Assembly: GCA_020633205.1 (NCBI GenBank)
Contig: JACKEB010000013.1
Location: 1-64,000 of the forward strand
Direction: 5' to 3'
DNA: 64,000 bases
Origin: Polyangiaceae bacterium
GTDB lineage: Bacteria; Myxococcota_A; Polyangia; Polyangiales; Polyangiaceae
Shown piece after piece: positions 61,269-64,000 of this stretch (positions within the stretch are counted from its first letter, which is position 1; each line of letters begins with the position of its first letter). The notes beneath the pieces are model-generated. The model was not told where the DNA came from, made no database searches, and saw nothing but the letters and a program-made list of their open reading frames with translations. The position numbers and the translations under genes were made by a program.

Positions 61269-61985
61269 CTAGGACCACTCAGCGATCAGGTCGGTAACCG
61301 GAGAGCCTGAACGCCTCCCGCAGTCGAAGCTCACACGAAGGCCGTGTGCGCCGGAGACCTCCAGCGCTGCCTCGCAGCTGCCGAGTTGCTCCTGCCAGAG
61401 GCTGTCCGTGAAGCCGACTGCGTCTAGCCAGCGCGCGCGAGCGAAGCCGGGGCCGGCATCGATGATCTCCAAGGTGCCGCAGCCCCGATAGAATAGCCCG
61501 TACACCCAAGGTGCCCGCTTGAGCACGAGGCTCGGGTCGTCGCCCGCGACGTAGAAGCGGTGTGCGCCGCGGAAGTTGTGCCGTGAGCCTTCGTAGCCCA
61601 GCGTCCTCGATAGCTCGGGTCCGAGGTTCGTGATGCGTTGGGCCACGTGATGGAGGTCGATCAGCCAAGCCAACGGATACCAACCATCGGCTCGCACGAC
61701 GCCTTGAGCGAGCTCTGCTGCGATGCTCTCTGGCAACTCCCCGAGAGCCTGTCTCAGGCAATCGTCACCGCGCAGCTGCTTCAGGCTTCGGCAAAGCGTT
61801 CGCAGGGCGAGACCACTCACTTCCGGCGCGCACCGCTCAGTGGGGCGCTCTTCCTCTCCGAGGCCTACCCGACGCCTCAGCCGAACGCCGCTCCTCAGGA
61901 TGGCTGGATCCCTTGGCTTTCTAGCGTGGCCGTCGGACACGGCGCAAAGGTTAGCTCGTGCGGAGCGCGTGGGGGCGAAAAACAC
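61269..61985 (-). CDS. Protein of unknown function, possibly DUF2378-like
   Basis: The 238-residue product has no signal peptide. The N-terminal 50 residues are Arg-rich and the true start may be further inside the frame. The centre reads WYPLAWLIDLHHVAQRI, SRTLGYEGSRHNF and the C-terminal part GTLEIIDAGPGFARARW, a strand pattern like the DUF2378 (TIGR02265) family of Myxococcus or V4R/heme-NO-type small-molecule binding folds. I hold this assignment weakly. It is convergent with the CheX-like gene and divergent from the BNR lipoprotein. Confidence 0.55.
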   Translation of the reverse strand: MFFAPTRSARANLCAVSDGHARKPRDPAILRSGVRLRRRVGLGEEERPTERCAPEVSGLALRTLCRSLKQLRGDDCLRQALGELPESIAAELAQGVVRADGWYPLAWLIDLHHVAQRITNLGPELSRTLGYEGSRHNFRGAHRFYVAGDDPSLVLKRAPWVYGLFYRGCGTLEIIDAGPGFARARWLDAVGFTDSLWQEQLGSCEAALEVSGAHGLRVSFDCGRRSGSPVTDLIAEWS

Positions 61986-62071
61986 GGCGCTAGTGGGTGA
62001 CGGCGCGAACCCAAACAGGATCGCGCCGAGAAGCTTGAGCCCCGGCGCCCTCGTGGCAGTAACATCCCCCC

Positions 62072-64000
62072 ATGGCGCCCGCGACCCGAGAGACTCTGCG
62101 CGTCGAGCCCCGCATCGCCGTTCGTTCGCGCCTTCCGAAAGGAAAACCTCTGACGCGGCGGGCAGTTTGGGGCGGCCTCTGTAGCGTCGCCTTGCTGGCG
62201 GTCCAGCTGGTTAGCTGTGGAGCGGAACGGCCGCGGCCGAGCCAGCCGCGGCCTTCACTGCTCGAACCCGCGCAGAGTGACAGTGACTTCATCAGCCCAG
62301 CGGAGTGGCACTACCACCCTCCGGAGCAGGGGCGGATGCGCAGCGAGGTGCAGCTCTCTGGAGGCGCAACGCTGTTCGCGGGTGACCGCGGAGAGCGGTG
62401 GATCGGTAGCAAGGCTGGACTCAAGGCCGCACCTCGCCTCGCCCCTGAAACGCTCATCAGCATCCTCTCGAGAGGAGAGCTTGGGTGGCTGTTCGTTGGG
62501 GCGAGCGGTACGACCTATGAGGCGGAGTCACCGCTTGGGGAGTTCACTCGCGTCGTTGAGCCCCTCGAGTCGCTCATCGAAGTGACTGCCTCGGGGTCCG
62601 CGCTGGTCGGCATCCGCAAAGACGGCAAGCTCGTGGTCTCCCAGTTCTCGGATCCCGGAGGAAGCGCTGACTGGCAACCTGTGAAGGCCCAAGGCGCGAC
62701 GGTGGCCGATCGCTTCGTGGGGGTGGAGCTCTTGGATGCGAAGCGAGGGTATGCCTTGTCCGCACCCGAGCGGCTGTGGAAGACGGAGGACGCGGGGCGG
62801 TCGTGGACGCCGCTCAGGCTCCCGCGCTTCGGGGCGTACAAGCTGGAGCCTGACGGCAAAGGAGTGATCGTTCGCGGCGTCGTTGAGGACCGCGTGCTAG
62901 CCGGGGACCGCTTGGCGCCGTTCACGGGCAAGCGAGCGACACCGCGTATCAACCTGGACGGCTTACCTCCAAGAGGGCCAGATGCGGAAGCCATCACCAG
63001 CGATCGCGCCACGCTGCTCGGGGATCGCTACTTCGAGCTTACTTCCGCCAACTCGCGTGCGAAGAACTGGGAGCTTGTCGTCGGCAAGCTGGCGTCTCCT
63101 CTCGTGGTGCGCAAGACAACCATCCCCCGGGAGTGTCGCTCCGCGAAGATCGCCGGATTCGGGACTCGCCTAGTTGTGGCGTGCACGACCCGGGCCGCAG
63201 ACACCAGCCACCCGATCGATTTCTACGAGAGCCTGAATTCAGGCAAGAAGTGGACGCAAATCGAGGCCAGCGCCGTCGGTCGGATTCATCAGCTCAAGCT
63301 GGCTCTGGGGGCCAAGGGCGCAGTGTTGGTGTCCGGGCTCTGCCCCGAACGCGCCGAGCGCCGAGGATGTCGTCCTGAGGGGGTGTTTTACCTCGGGGAA
63401 AAAGAAGACGAGGACGCCGGCACGCAGGAGACGGCCTTCGTACCCGCCTCCACGCCTTCGCTCAGGGGCAACGCGCTTGCGCTGGGGTTCTCGGTCGATG
63501 GCACCCGCGCCTACGTGGCCGGCGTGCGCGCGAAGAGCTCCGTCTTCAGCGTTTACGTGTCCAAGGATGGGGCCAAAACATTCCGTCCCGAGGAAATCGA
63601 AGGGCTCGGCGATCAGATCGACGAGTACGCGGCACCTTGGCGGCGCTCAACCGCGCGTGCCCTGCGAGTGAGCGCAAGCGCGGCAGCGCCTGACGGCTCG
63701 ATCGGGTTCGTGGTCGAGCGAGAGCCTGAGACCAAGTTGGTGGTCACGGACGAGAGTGGACGACTCTTGTCCATGGCATCCGTGCCTACCGTCGGTGTTG
63801 CCGTGGGGATCGTTGGCGGACGGGCGCTCGCAGTCGCTCCGCGCAGCGGAGAAGCCTGGGAGACACAAGACGCCGGAGGCGAATGGCATAGCCTTGGGCC
63901 GCTGCCAGCACCCGTGTGCGGAAACTCAGGCAGCTGCACCGGTAATGTTGCCTGCGGTGCCCTGGGTTGCGTCGTCGGCGGCGTGCTCACACGGCTCGGC
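62072..64000 (+). CDS. BNR/Asp-box repeat lipoprotein (partial, runs off right edge)
   Basis: The frame opens with ATG 62072 and stays open for exactly 643 codons to the window end. After an Arg-rich start and hydrophobic stretch (RRAVWGGLCSVALLAVQLVSC) comes a probable lipobox Cys. The body is a propeller with Asp-box (BNR) blades: LWKTEDAGRSWTPL, FYESLNSGKKWTQI, VYVSKDGAKTFRPE, AWETQDAGGEWHSL. Asp-boxes are structural, so this alone does not show sialidase activity, and photosystem-stability (YCF48-like) proteins have the same repeat. The end is missing, so a C-terminal sorting tail may exist beyond the edge. The frame was derived by hand. Confidence 0.85.
   Translation, partial: MAPATRETLRVEPRIAVRSRLPKGKPLTRRAVWGGLCSVALLAVQLVSCGAERPRPSQPRPSLLEPAQSDSDFISPAEWHYHPPEQGRMRSEVQLSGGATLFAGDRGERWIGSKAGLKAAPRLAPETLISILSRGELGWLFVGASGTTYEAESPLGEFTRVVEPLESLIEVTASGSALVGIRKDGKLVVSQFSDPGGSADWQPVKAQGATVADRFVGVELLDAKRGYALSAPERLWKTEDAGRSWTPLRLPRFGAYKLEPDGKGVIVRGVVEDRVLAGDRLAPFTGKRATPRINLDGLPPRGPDAEAITSDRATLLGDRYFELTSANSRAKNWELVVGKLASPLVVRKTTIPRECRSAKIAGFGTRLVVACTTRAADTSHPIDFYESLNSGKKWTQIEASAVGRIHQLKLALGAKGAVLVSGLCPERAERRGCRPEGVFYLGEKEDEDAGTQETAFVPASTPSLRGNALALGFSVDGTRAYVAGVRAKSSVFSVYVSKDGAKTFRPEEIEGLGDQIDEYAAPWRRSTARALRVSASAAAPDGSIGFVVEREPETKLVVTDESGRLLSMASVPTVGVAVGIVGGRALAVAPRSGEAWETQDAGGEWHSLGPLPAPVCGNSGSCTGNVACGALGCVVGGVLTRLG

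Overview
This 64 kb window is dense, GC-rich chromosomal DNA of a Myxococcota-type bacterium, most likely a Polyangia (Polyangiales-like) lineage. The evidence is direct: two proteins end in MYXO-CTERM-like sorting tails (Cys-Gly-Cys, one hydrophobic helix, Arg cluster); there are at least ten lipoproteins with Gly/Ser/Ala/Thr-rich linkers followed by Cys-rich or beta-propeller domains; and there are Ser/Thr kinases, an FHA-type sigma54 activator, a kinase-linked ECF sigma factor, a DUF1552/DUF1592 pair and an Rhs protein. I see no tRNA, rRNA, CRISPR array or insertion sequence.

Layout. 1-16.8 kb is envelope and secretome territory: Cys-rich lipoproteins (two of them paralogues), a three-gene overlapping envelope operon (3715 down to 1114), a Sel1-repeat lipoprotein, a DJ-1/PfpI protein, a Kelch MYXO-CTERM protein, two Ig-like lipoproteins and a large propeller MYXO-CTERM protein. 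16.8-18.9 kb is an AraC regulator with an aldo/keto reductase. 18.9-24.9 kb holds an Rhs protein with a probable zinc-knuckle nuclease tip, a convergent unknown gene, a small acidic protein and a methyltransferase.

26.3-32.1 kb is the most unusual locus: an ECF sigma factor, then a Ser/Thr kinase-NACHT-membrane fusion, then a tail-to-tail homologue in which the kinase has lost its catalytic residues while its NACHT P-loop is intact. 32.2-38.2 kb carries a lipoprotein, a HIT hydrolase, a thioredoxin-like lipoprotein, a glycosidase-like propeller, a zinc-ribbon membrane protein and a second membrane Ser/Thr kinase. 38.2-41.4 kb is the DUF1552/DUF1592 operon. 41.9-47.8 kb has an RNA m5U methyltransferase convergent with a 1615-residue DUF4011-helicase-Vsr-DUF3320 protein of the type described as the Hhe antiphage protein.

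48-50.5 kb has a YndJ-like membrane protein and a divergent TetR/SDR pair with clear palindromes between them. 50.6-56.3 kb has a lipoprotein/beta-barrel operon, a CXXCH propeller lipoprotein preceded by a sigma54-like promoter with matching palindromes, and a convergent FHA-AAA+-Fis activator. 56.7-61.2 kb is a compact forward cluster: thioredoxin, metallophosphoesterase, THUMP methyltransferase, unknown, CheX-like. 61.3-64 kb has an unknown gene and a BNR-repeat lipoprotein that runs off the right edge.

A short palindrome of the form TTCC-N4-GGAA recurs across the window, mostly inside genes, more often than base composition predicts. All functional assignments come from reading the translated sequence; no database search was run.
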